Assembly: GCA_045801465.1 (NCBI GenBank)
Contig: JBJMSU010000168.1
Coordinates: forward strand, 1-64,000
Length of the DNA: 64,000 nt
From: DATFWC01 sp045801465
Lineage (GTDB): Bacteria; Pseudomonadota; Alphaproteobacteria; Rhizobiales; Xanthobacteraceae
Direction of reading: 5' to 3'
Positions 50,810 through 58,827 of this stretch are shown here, piece after piece. Positions within the stretch are counted from its first letter, which is position 1; the number at the start of each line of letters is the position of its first letter. Made by a program: the position numbers and the translations under genes. The notes under the pieces were generated by a model. It made no database searches. It was given only the letters and a program-made list of their open reading frames with translations, and was not told the DNA's origin.

Positions 50810-51937
50810 TTAAGCCGATTTGGCCTGCGGGTTGGGCAGCTCGGCCAGCTCCGCCGCGTAGGCCTGATCCATCTTGGACGCAAGACCGCGCTTCGCCAGC
50901 TCCTGGGCGAAGATGGTGCGGACCGCCGGCTTCTCGTCCACATAGTCGATCTGATCGCCGCCGGCGCGGCGGCTGATCCACGCCTTGGGCACGCCCTGCG
51001 CGTTGCGGATCGCCACCCCCTCATGCTTGAAGGCGAGATAGCGCGCCGGCGTCGTGCCGGCGTTGAAATGCTGATGGAACCACATGTTGGGCGGCACCAC
51101 CAAGGTGCCGACCTGCCAGTCGTAGCGGCGCGGCTCGTCGCCCTCCGGCCACATCAGCGAGTAGCCCTCGCCGCTGAGGATGATCACGTGGGCGCCGGGG
51201 CCATGGGCGTGCGCCTTCTTGTAGGTGCCGATGGGAAACTGCGAGATGTGGCTGTTCATCGAGCCTTTGGCCATGTTGAAGCGGATATGGCCGCCGCCGG
51301 CGCCGCGCTCCTTGGCGGCGATGAGCGGGAGGTTGACGGCGTCGGCGACGAAGTTCGTCTCGAGCAGCAGGCCCTTTTGCTCTCCTTTGGCACTGAAATA
51401 ATCCGGCTCGCCCGAGAAGCGATTCTTGAAATCGTGGCGCGTGTTGAAGACGAAATCGATGTCGTCGTAGAGGTTGATCACGGGCGGCGCATTGGTCACC
51501 GCCACGTAACGCACCGGGTCCTTGCCGGATCCGTTGAAGTGCTGGTGCCAGCAGTTGAGCGGAACGGCGAACATCGCTCCCGCCTTCCACTCGAAGGCGA
51601 CACGCTGGCCGGCATCGTTCCATACGGCGGTCGAGCCGCGGCCCGACAGCACGAGGATCATCTCTTCGAACAGCTGTCGTTGGGGCGCAAGCGTTTTACC
51701 GGCGGGAATCTCGCAGACGTAGCAGTCGTTCGAGGTGCGCGAGGCCTCGTGATTGATATAGACGCCGAAACCCCCGCGGCGCGGCCAGGCCTTGAGCTCG
51801 ACCGTGTTGAGATTGGCCACATAATGCGCTCCGATGATGTCCAGCCCTTCAGCGCGGACCCAGCGGGTGTAGGGCGTTTCCTTCTCGGTCGCGAACTTGG
51901 CGGCGAGCTCGTCCGAAACGACCGCGGTCTTCGCCAT
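50810..51937 (-). CDS. Bicupin protein 2
   Basis: The 375-residue protein is a second bicupin with the same layout as bicupin 1. It has QRQLFEEMILVLSGRGSTAVW and AVPLNCWHQHFNGSG in barrel one, KKAHAHGPGAHVIILSGEGYSLMW and MWFHQHFNAG in barrel two. The paired HxH and WFHQHF motifs suggest one or two metal sites. The two bicupins probably form a complex or act in sequence. The ATG at 51935-51937 starts MAKTAVVSDEL. The reaction is not known. Confidence 0.8.
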   Translation of the reverse strand: MAKTAVVSDELAAKFATEKETPYTRWVRAEGLDIIGAHYVANLNTVELKAWPRRGGFGVYINHEASRTSNDCYVCEIPAGKTLAPQRQLFEEMILVLSGRGSTAVWNDAGQRVAFEWKAGAMFAVPLNCWHQHFNGSGKDPVRYVAVTNAPPVINLYDDIDFVFNTRHDFKNRFSGEPDYFSAKGEQKGLLLETNFVADAVNLPLIAAKERGAGGGHIRFNMAKGSMNSHISQFPIGTYKKAHAHGPGAHVIILSGEGYSLMWPEGDEPRRYDWQVGTLVVPPNMWFHQHFNAGTTPARYLAFKHEGVAIRNAQGVPKAWISRRAGGDQIDYVDEKPAVRTIFAQELAKRGLASKMDQAYAAELAELPNPQAKSA

Positions 51938-51950
51938 ATGTCGTCTCCAT

Positions 51951-52559
51951 TCAGGCGATCATCAGCAACACTGCACCTACTGCGGCGATTGCGACGCCTG
52001 CGGTCCGCGTTGCAAGGCGGGCCGCCGGGCGGCTCGACCATGCGCCGAACGCGAGGCCGATCGCGTGCAACCCAAGCGTCGCGGCGAGAAAGCCCGCGCC
52101 ATAGGCCAGCGCTGACGCGGACTGCGGAAGCTCGGCGCCATGGCTGTGGCCATGCAGGAGCGCGAACGCAGCAATGAGCGTCGTGCTCACCAGCAGCGAG
52201 GGCTTGAGCGACAACGCGATCACGGCACCGAGAACGATCACCGACGCCGCGATGCCGATCTCGACCCACGGCAGCGGCATATTGTTCGCCCCTAGCACGG
52301 CGCCGAGCGCCATGACGGCGGGAAAGCTCACCGGCAACAGCCAATAGGCCGGGCGGCCGAGCTGCGAAGCCCACAAACCGATCGCCACCATAGCCAGCAC
52401 ATGGTCCAGGCCCGAGAACGGATGCGCAAGCCCGTCAGCAAAACCGCCGGCATGGATGCCGACATGGGCGAGAGCTGCAGAACTGAGACCAGGAAGAACG
52501 GCAGCCGCGATGGCGATCGGCACCACGCGCCGCCACGAGAACGAGCCACGAAACGACAT
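51951..52559 (-). CDS. HupE/UreJ-family nickel/cobalt permease-like protein
   Basis: The 202-residue membrane protein has a signal-type N-terminal helix, the HupE hallmark HVGIHAGGFADGLAHPFSGLDHVLAMVAIGLWA and the second histidine motif LLHGHSHGAELPQSASALAYGAGF. About six further helices follow. HupE/UreJ proteins import nickel or cobalt. Cobalt would suit a cobalamin-dependent enzyme served by EutA, and a metal import role would also suit the cupins. ATG 52557-52559 is chosen for MSFRGSFSWRR. It lies 13 bp upstream of the bicupin 2 gene. Confidence 0.88.
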   Translation of the reverse strand: MSFRGSFSWRRVVPIAIAAAVLPGLSSAALAHVGIHAGGFADGLAHPFSGLDHVLAMVAIGLWASQLGRPAYWLLPVSFPAVMALGAVLGANNMPLPWVEIGIAASVIVLGAVIALSLKPSLLVSTTLIAAFALLHGHSHGAELPQSASALAYGAGFLAATLGLHAIGLAFGAWSSRPAARLATRTAGVAIAAVGAVLLMIA

Positions 52560-52824
52560 TTCGGATGCCTCGAAAGTTCGCCCTATCGCGGGCCGGGAAA
52601 GCGCCATTTATTGTGCATTCTACCGAGGCCGTCAATCAACAGCCGCCGCATCCCACGCATGCGCGGGCGGCCGCCTTGTGCTGTGGCGGCCGGGCGGCAC
52701 CGTTGTGGCACTTGGGTCGGAATGGTAGCGTCGAATCCTATTCGATCGCGGCCGTTGCGGTTGATCTATACGACGGCGACCCGTCGGGACCTGCTGGTCC
52801 CAGGCAGGTTTCAGGGAGGACATC

Positions 52825-54363
52825 ATGGCGGCGCGTATCGAGCAGCCCGACGCAATGAGCACGCCTGTCGGGACGGCCGTCAAAGCTGACCCTGCCGCCA
52901 GTAGCAAATCCAACATCGCGCCACGCATTCCCTATATGGATCTGCGCACGTGGATCGACGAGGCGCGAAATCTCGGCGAGATCACGGAGGTCAAGGGCCT
53001 GTCGTGGCAGAAGGACATCGGCATGGTGTCGGAACTGGCCCTGCACGACGACGCCGCGCCCTGCTTCATTTTCGAGGATGTCCCGGGAAGCCTGAAGGGC
53101 AGCCGCGTGCTCGTCAACTTTTTCGGCGGCAAGCGCAAGAACATGACGCTCGGCTTCCCAAGCGATCTGTCCAAGCTCGACCTGAGCGAGCAGTTCCGCA
53201 CCCATTACATGTCCGACCTCAAGCGCATTCCGCCGAAATACGTCGACGACGGTCCGGTGCTCGAGAACGTCATGAAAGGGGGCGACGTCGACGTCACCAG
53301 GTTTCCCACGCCGCAATGGCATGAGCCTGACGGCGGCCGCTATATCGGGACCGGCAGCTTCAACGTCACGCGCGATCCCGACGAGGGCTGGATCAATTGC
53401 GGTACCTACCGCGTGATGATCCATGACGAGAAGTCGCTCGGCTTTTATATTTCGCCCGGCAAGCACGGGCGGCAGATGCGCGACCGATACGAGGCGCGCA
53501 AGGAGCCGATGCCGGTCGCCATCGTGGCCGGCGGCGATCCGATGACGTTCCTCATGGCGTGCAGCGAGGTCCCTTACGGGGTGTGCGAATACGAGATCGT
53601 CGGCGGAATGCGCGGCGCGCCCGTCGAGGTGATCAAGGGGCCGGTGACCGGCCTGCCCATTCCGGCCCATGCCGAGATCGTCATCGAAGGGTTCGTTCAG
53701 CCCGGCAACGTCCGCACCGAAGGCCCGTTCGGGGAGTGGACCGGCTACTATGCCAGCGACACCCGCCCCGAGCCCGTGCTCGACATCGAGGCGATCTATT
53801 ATCGCAACGACCCGATCCTGCTTGGCTGCGTCCCCTTGCGTCCGCCCGACGAGATCTGCCGTTATCGCGCCATCGTGCGCTCCGCCTTGCTGCGCGAGAA
53901 CATCCAGAAGGCGGGCGTGCCCGGCGTCTCCGCCGTGTGGGCGCATGAAGTCGGCAACGCGCGGCTCCTCCTCGTCGTCGCCATCAGCCAACGCTATCCC
54001 GGTCACGCCAAGCAGGCCGGCCACATCGCATCGCAGTGCCATGTAGGGGCCTATGCGGGCCGCTACGTGATCGTGGTCGACGACGACATCGAGGTGTCCA
54101 ATCTCGAAGCGGTGATGTGGGCCGTGCTCACCCGCTCGGATCCGGCGACTTCGATCGACATCATCCACAATGCGTGGAGCACGCCGCTCGATCCGCGCAT
54201 CGAGCCCGAACGCAAGGCCAAGGGCGACTACACCAACAGCCGCGCCATCATCGATGCGTGCCGGCCATGGCACTGGCGCGACCAGTTCCCGGCGGTCAAC
54301 GATCTGACGCCGGAGCAGCGCCGCATCGCCATGCAGAAATTCGGCCACCTGCTGAGGTCCTGA
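52825..54363 (+). CDS. UbiD-family prenylated-FMN decarboxylase
   Basis: The 512-residue enzyme decarboxylates (or carboxylates) an aromatic or alpha,beta-unsaturated acid with prenylated FMN. The catalytic residues match the Fdc1 Glu-Arg-Glu set: Arg196 (NCGTYRVMIHD), Glu299 and Glu304 (TEGPFGEWTGYY). The sequence FPTPQWHEPDGGRYIGTGSFNVTRD and GNARLLLVVAISQRYPGHAKQAGHIASQC are family-typical. No UbiX prenyltransferase gene is in the window, so prFMN must come from elsewhere. It is divergent from hupE and is followed by convergent ferredoxin and rightward oxygenase genes. The substrate is unknown. Confidence 0.92.
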   Translation: MAARIEQPDAMSTPVGTAVKADPAASSKSNIAPRIPYMDLRTWIDEARNLGEITEVKGLSWQKDIGMVSELALHDDAAPCFIFEDVPGSLKGSRVLVNFFGGKRKNMTLGFPSDLSKLDLSEQFRTHYMSDLKRIPPKYVDDGPVLENVMKGGDVDVTRFPTPQWHEPDGGRYIGTGSFNVTRDPDEGWINCGTYRVMIHDEKSLGFYISPGKHGRQMRDRYEARKEPMPVAIVAGGDPMTFLMACSEVPYGVCEYEIVGGMRGAPVEVIKGPVTGLPIPAHAEIVIEGFVQPGNVRTEGPFGEWTGYYASDTRPEPVLDIEAIYYRNDPILLGCVPLRPPDEICRYRAIVRSALLRENIQKAGVPGVSAVWAHEVGNARLLLVVAISQRYPGHAKQAGHIASQCHVGAYAGRYVIVVDDDIEVSNLEAVMWAVLTRSDPATSIDIIHNAWSTPLDPRIEPERKAKGDYTNSRAIIDACRPWHWRDQFPAVNDLTPEQRRIAMQKFGHLLRS

Positions 54364-54368
54364 CGGAC

Positions 54369-54677
54369 CTACACCTCGATATAGACGCTGCCCTCCTCGA
54401 CGACGGTCGGATAGGTCTTGACCGGCACCATGCACGGCGGCGACACCACCTCGCCGGTGCGGATGTTGAACTGGCCATTGTGGAAATTGCACTCGACGAT
54501 ATCGTCCTCGATATAGCCTTCCGAGAGGGAGCCGGGACCGTGCGTGCAGGCGTCGTCGGTGACGTAGAACTGGCCGGCGACGTTGAACACCGCCAGGACC
54601 AGGTCGGCGGTCTCGACGCGGATGGCCGAACCCGGCGCAACTTCATCGGCGCTGCAGAGTTTTACTCGAGTGGTCAT
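54369..54677 (-). CDS. Rieske [2Fe-2S] ferredoxin (non-heme oxygenase type)
   Basis: The 102-residue soluble ferredoxin has the ligand set Cys44-x-His46 (CTHGPG) and Cys63-x2-His66 (CNFH), as in NagAb/BphF-like ferredoxins that pass electrons to ring-hydroxylating oxygenases. The ATG at 54675-54677 begins MTTRVKLCSADEV; longer upstream frames are non-conserved. It lies head-to-head with the Rieske oxygenase gene, its probable electron acceptor, and tail-to-tail with the UbiD gene (5-bp gap). No ferredoxin reductase gene is nearby. Confidence 0.93.
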   Translation of the reverse strand: MTTRVKLCSADEVAPGSAIRVETADLVLAVFNVAGQFYVTDDACTHGPGSLSEGYIEDDIVECNFHNGQFNIRTGEVVSPPCMVPVKTYPTVVEEGSVYIEV

Positions 54678-54882
54678 TGCCCCGGCTCTTTGTTGACGAA
54701 GGCGGCGTCCATCGCGGATAACTGGGCGTGATTTAGCGCATGTTCCGGCCGGATGGGTACCGCCGCGCTGGAGAAAATGCGACCGCGGGGAAGCTCGGTT
54801 GCGGCTCGTCCCAAGTCGGTGCGACGCGCGCGAGGCAAGAACCCGACCCGCCGGAAGCGGGCGAACGGCAGGAGTTCTCGTC

Positions 54883-56169
54883 ATGCTCAGAGCGCAACAA
54901 AATGAGCTCGTCAGCCAAGCCGGCCCCGGCACTCCCGTGGGGCAATTGTTCCGCAGCTACTGGATCCCGGCCCTGCTGAGCGAGGAACTGCCGGAGAACG
55001 AGTGTCCGCCGGTCCGGGTCAAGCTGCTGTCGGAACGGCTGCTGGCGTTCCGCGATACGCAGGGGCGCTACGGGTTGATCGACGAATTCTGTGCCCACCG
55101 CGGCGTTTCCCTGTGGTTCGGCCGCAACGAGGATTCAGGTCTGCGCTGCCCTTATCACGGCTGGAAATATGATGTCACCGGCCAGTGCATCGAGGTGCCG
55201 TCGGAGCCGGTCGAGAGCGGCTTCTGCAACAAGATCAAGCTGAAGTCATATCCGCTGATCGAGCGCGGCGGGGTGTTGTGGACCTATATGGGTCCGGCGG
55301 AAAAGCAGCCGCCGCTGCCCGAATGGGAATTCGCCACCGTGCCGCCGGAGCAGAGCTTCATGTCGAAGCGCTGGCAGGAGTGCAACTGGTTGCAGGCCCT
55401 GGAAGGCGGCATCGATTCGAGCCACGTCTCATTCCTGCATCGCAGCGACCTCGAGGCGGATCCGCTGTTCAAGGGAGCCAAGGGCAACAAGTACAACTTG
55501 AGCGACTCGCAGCCCTTCTTCGAAGTGGTCGAAAGTCCAGGCGGTCTCTATATCGGCGCCCGCCGCAATGCCGAGAACGGCAACTACTACTGGCGCATCA
55601 CCCAATGGGTCATGCCGTCGTTCACGATGATCCCGCCACGCGGCGACCATCCGGTGCACGGTCATTTCTGGGTTCCGATCGACGACGAGAATTGCTGGGC
55701 GTGGAATTTCGACTACCGGCCCAACCGGGCGCTGACCGCGGCCGAGCTCAACGCCATGCGCGAGGGTCAAGGCATTCACGCCAAGTGTATTCCCGGCACG
55801 TTCCGTCCGCTCGCCAACAAGGACAACGACTACCTCATGGACCGCGCCGCCCAGAAGGCCGGCAAGACCTTCAGCGGCATCGAGGGTTTCGCCATGCAGG
55901 ACGCCTCGCTGCAGGAAAGCATGGGACCGATCGTCGACCGCACCAAGGAGAATCTGGTGTCGACCGACAATGGAATCATCATGGCGCGCCACCGCCTCAT
56001 GCGGGCCGCCAAGGCCCTGGTGGAGAAAGGCGTGACACCGCCGGGGGTCGATCCGGTCCATCAGCGGGTGCGTTCCGCCTCCGTGATCCTGCCGCCCGAC
56101 CAGCCGTTCAAGGACGCGGCGCGCGAGCATCTGAAGGTCCGTCCCGATGCCGCGCACGCGTCGGTTTGA
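54883..56169 (+). CDS. Rieske oxygenase alpha subunit (phthalate dioxygenase/LigX type)
   Basis: The 428-residue oxygenase inserts oxygen into or demethylates an aromatic substrate. Rieske ligands are Cys70, His72, Cys89 and His92 (CAHRG...CPYHGW). The mononuclear iron ligands are in EGGIDSSHVSFLH (Asp178 bridging, His181, His186). The N-terminus NELVSQAGPGTPVGQLFRSYWIP and length match the alpha3-type phthalate dioxygenase, vanillate demethylase or LigXa families, which work without a beta subunit. The ATG at 54883 has GGAG upstream. The partner ferredoxin is encoded divergently next door, and a 173-residue unknown protein is encoded 3 bp downstream. Confidence 0.92.
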   Translation: MLRAQQNELVSQAGPGTPVGQLFRSYWIPALLSEELPENECPPVRVKLLSERLLAFRDTQGRYGLIDEFCAHRGVSLWFGRNEDSGLRCPYHGWKYDVTGQCIEVPSEPVESGFCNKIKLKSYPLIERGGVLWTYMGPAEKQPPLPEWEFATVPPEQSFMSKRWQECNWLQALEGGIDSSHVSFLHRSDLEADPLFKGAKGNKYNLSDSQPFFEVVESPGGLYIGARRNAENGNYYWRITQWVMPSFTMIPPRGDHPVHGHFWVPIDDENCWAWNFDYRPNRALTAAELNAMREGQGIHAKCIPGTFRPLANKDNDYLMDRAAQKAGKTFSGIEGFAMQDASLQESMGPIVDRTKENLVSTDNGIIMARHRLMRAAKALVEKGVTPPGVDPVHQRVRSASVILPPDQPFKDAAREHLKVRPDAAHASV

Positions 56170-56172
56170 GCC

Positions 56173-56694
56173 ATGACCATGACGATGAGCGAATCCGCAC
56201 GCATGACCACGGCGGCGGAGGCTGCCTTCCGCATCGATGCGCCCAATTCGCAGCCGCGCAACGTCAAGGTCATCGCCCTCGACGGCCCGAGCGAGCGGGT
56301 TGTCAAGCACCTCGCCACGCGCGAGTGGAACCAGGCGACGTTCCTGACCGCATCCGCCTTCGACACCTCTCCCGGCGCGGCGCAGCCATTCTCCATGCAA
56401 GGATGGCTCAAGGACCTCGCCGGACGCACCAAGAGCCTGGTCGACGAGATCGACACGGCGGACCTCGTGGTGATGATCGCTGCCTCGGGAGAAAATGCTC
56501 ACGCGGCGGCGCTCGTCGGCGAGGCGTGCAGCCTCAAGCACGTGATGACGACGGCGTTGATCCTCGGCAGCGACGCCACGACCGACGAGGCGCTGTCGAA
56601 ATCCCTGACGCAGCTGCGGCCGCATGTCATGATGCTCGTCATCTCCAATGCCGACGAATATATCGAGGACATGCTCGCGGCGTTGCGCGCCTGA
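56173..56694 (+). CDS. Conserved-looking protein of unknown function next to Rieske oxygenase
   Basis: The 173-residue soluble product has an alternating strand-helix pattern (NVKVIALDGPSERVVKHLA, DLVVMIAASGENAHAAALVGEACSLKHVMTTALILGS, HVMMLVISNADEYIEDMLAAL). This suggests a Rossmann-like or FtsZ-like nucleotide fold. It has no known motif I can assign. It starts 3 bp after the oxygenase stop, so the two are co-transcribed and it may be an accessory protein of that pathway. Confidence 0.7.
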   Translation: MTMTMSESARMTTAAEAAFRIDAPNSQPRNVKVIALDGPSERVVKHLATREWNQATFLTASAFDTSPGAAQPFSMQGWLKDLAGRTKSLVDEIDTADLVVMIAASGENAHAAALVGEACSLKHVMTTALILGSDATTDEALSKSLTQLRPHVMMLVISNADEYIEDMLAALRA

Positions 56695-56706
56695 GCGATC
56701 GAACGC

Positions 56707-57561
56707 GTGCTGCAGAAGACAGACACGTTTCATTGCCCCGCCTGCGGCCGCCTGACGCCGCAGCGCTACCTCTATTCCAAGCACGGCTGCGACATCTTCA
56801 AGTGCCAGGAATGCGGCCTCGGGCGCAGCGAAACCACGCAGTTCGATCCGGCTCGCTACTACACCAAGGACTATTTTTCCGGGCAGCATGCCGACGGTTA
56901 CGGCGACTACCTGGGCAGCGAGCGGGTGCTGCGGCGTGAATTCGCTCACGTGGCCGACGTGATCCGCCAGTACTGCGCCGGCGGACGGCTGATCGAGCTC
57001 GGCTGCGCGTACGGATTTTTCCTCAAGGAAGCCAAGCGCTATTTCGATGTCGCCGGCATCGAGCTGGCCGAGGACGCGGCGGCGCATGCCCGGCAGGCCG
57101 GATTGAATGTCGTGAGCGGGGTGGCGGACGAGGCCAATCTGGCGCGGCTCGGCCCGGCCGACGCGATCGTTCTGCTCGACGTGATCGAGCACCTGCCGGA
57201 TCCGCGCGCGACGCTTGAATTGGCGGTCCGGCATCTCAATCCCGGGGGCATCGCCGTCATCACCACGGGCGATTTCTCTTCGCTCTACGCCCGGCTTGCC
57301 GGCTCGCATTGGCGCCTGATGACGCCGCCGCAGCATCTCTGGTTCTTCACGCCTGACAGCATCGCGCGCCTGGCGGACGGCCTGGGACTGCGGGTCGAGT
57401 CGTTGGCCCATCCGGCCAAGGTGGTGCCGCTGTCGTTGATTTTGTTTCAGCTGCGCCGCATGGTGGGGCTGCGCGGTGGTGTAACGGCGGGCTCGGTCGG
57501 GATTCCGGTCAATCTGTTCGACGCCATGCGCATCGTTTTGCGCAAACCGACGCAACCCTGA
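56707..57561 (+). CDS. Class I SAM-dependent methyltransferase with zinc-ribbon N-terminus
   Basis: The 284-residue product has an N-terminal zinc-ribbon-like CPACG ... CQECG (about 10-37). A SAM-binding Rossmann domain follows with the glycine motif LIELGCAYGFFLKEA and the acidic residues of LLDVIEHLPDPRATLELAVRHLNPGG. The LTPPQHLWFFTP-like region (MTPPQHLWFFTPDS) is found in sugar or glycolipid-associated methyltransferases. The start is the GTG at 56707. It precedes glycosyltransferase genes, so a polysaccharide or lipid substrate is plausible. Confidence 0.85.
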   Translation: MLQKTDTFHCPACGRLTPQRYLYSKHGCDIFKCQECGLGRSETTQFDPARYYTKDYFSGQHADGYGDYLGSERVLRREFAHVADVIRQYCAGGRLIELGCAYGFFLKEAKRYFDVAGIELAEDAAAHARQAGLNVVSGVADEANLARLGPADAIVLLDVIEHLPDPRATLELAVRHLNPGGIAVITTGDFSSLYARLAGSHWRLMTPPQHLWFFTPDSIARLADGLGLRVESLAHPAKVVPLSLILFQLRRMVGLRGGVTAGSVGIPVNLFDAMRIVLRKPTQP

Positions 57562-57787
57562 GCGGCTCTAGCGCCGCGCTTCCGAAGTTCGTAATGCATG
57601 GCAACGCGCCCGGATACGAAGTTCGGAAGCAAAGGGGCACGAGCAAGTATGCTTCTGGTGCCGCTTTCGTTTTGAAGTTCCTAGACGAGCTTGCGGCAGA
57701 CGCTGTAGGAACTTCCAAATCGGCGGCGCCGGGCGTTCATCCCGGCTCTCGCATAGGTCTTGTTGAGTTGTGATTGTCGGATCAGCG
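57562..57787. repeat. Structured intergenic region with GAAGTTC inverted repeats
   Basis: The 226-bp spacer contains two hairpins: CTTCCGAAGTTCGTA (57579-57593) facing TACGAAGTTCGGAAG (57615-57629, one mismatch), and GAAGTTCCTA (57674-57683) facing TAGGAACTTC (57706-57715, perfect). The word GAAGTTC occurs three times, once more as its inverse. It has no coding capacity. It may be two copies of a small palindromic repeat or a structured 3' end of the methyltransferase transcript. Confidence 0.6.
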
Positions 57788-58477
57788 ATGGAAGTGCGGT
57801 CGTCACCGAACGTGTGGGTCGTGATGGCCGCCTACAACGAGGCGCGGGTGATCGCCGACGTCGTGGCCGACGTGAGGACCACTGGCCATCGCGTGGTCGT
57901 GGTGGACGACGGATCGAAGGACAGTACCGCCGATGTCGCGACCGGTGCGGGCGCCATCGTCATCAAGCACCCGATCAATCTGGGCCAGGGCGCCGGCCTG
58001 CAAACCGGGCTCGACTTCGCGGTGGCACAAGGCGCCGACGTCATCGTCACCTTCGATGCCGACGGGCAACACCGGGCGTCCGATATCGCCGGCCTCATCG
58101 ACGCGCTCGCCCGCCACGGCGCCGATTTCGCGCTGGGCAGCCGGTTTCTCGGCAGCTCGGTCAACCTGCCGCCGTCGCGTCGAATTCTCCTGCGCGCCGC
58201 CACGTGGTTCACCCGCGCGACCACCGGGCTCGACATCACCGATTCCCACAACGGGCTTCGCGCCATGACCCGGCGCGGCGCGAGCCGCATCCATCTGCGC
58301 CAGAACCGGATGGCGCACGCGTCCGAGATCCTGCACCAGATCGCGACCAGCGGATTGAAATACGTGGAGACGCCGGTGACCATTCACTACAGTGCCTATT
58401 CGCTCGCCAAGGGCCAGACCCTGTTCGACGCGCTGCTGATCATCCTCGACCTGTTCGCCCGGAGACTGCACCGATGA
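57788..58477 (+). CDS. Family 2 glycosyltransferase (dolichyl-phosphate mannosyltransferase-like)
   Basis: The 229-residue enzyme transfers a sugar from a nucleotide-sugar to a polyprenyl-phosphate acceptor. It shows NVWVVMAAYNEARVI, the nucleotide-binding VVVDDGSKDST, FDADGQHRASDI (DxD-type site) and GSRFLG. It is short and has no C-terminal membrane helices, which are provided in trans by the next gene (DUF2304, 4-bp overlap). The start is ATG 57788. Confidence 0.9.
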   Translation: MEVRSSPNVWVVMAAYNEARVIADVVADVRTTGHRVVVVDDGSKDSTADVATGAGAIVIKHPINLGQGAGLQTGLDFAVAQGADVIVTFDADGQHRASDIAGLIDALARHGADFALGSRFLGSSVNLPPSRRILLRAATWFTRATTGLDITDSHNGLRAMTRRGASRIHLRQNRMAHASEILHQIATSGLKYVETPVTIHYSAYSLAKGQTLFDALLIILDLFARRLHR

Positions 58478-58827
58478 TCGCCCAGTTCCTCCTCACCGCA
58501 ATGCTGTTCACGATCCTGTTGTACGCCTCGATGACCTACCGGCAGGCCCCGATCATCGGCTTCCTAACGGTGTTGGCGGCCTTCTGGGGACTGTACTTCG
58601 TCTGGTTCCCATCCCACGCCACCCGGCTTGCCGAGCTGGTCGGCATCAGTCGCGGCGTCGACCTCATCCTCTACACATGGGTGGTGATCAGCCTGATCAT
58701 GCTTCTCAACCTGCACCTCAAGCTGCGCTCCCAGCTCGAGCTGATCACGCTGCTGGCGCGCAAGATCGCCATCGCCGACGCGGCGCGTTCGTTGCCGTCG
58801 CCGTCTGAAGGGCTGCGCAAGAGCTAA
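58474..58827 (+). CDS. DUF2304 membrane protein, partner of the glycosyltransferase
   Basis: The 117-residue protein has three hydrophobic helices (QFLLTAMLFTILLYASMTY, PIIGFLTVLAAFWGLYFVWF and LILYTWVVISLIMLLNLHLKL), matching the DUF2304 family. It overlaps the glycosyltransferase gene by ATGA, an arrangement typical of DPM1-like GT plus DUF2304 pairs. It probably anchors the enzyme to the membrane. Confidence 0.9.
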   Translation: MIAQFLLTAMLFTILLYASMTYRQAPIIGFLTVLAAFWGLYFVWFPSHATRLAELVGISRGVDLILYTWVVISLIMLLNLHLKLRSQLELITLLARKIAIADAARSLPSPSEGLRKS

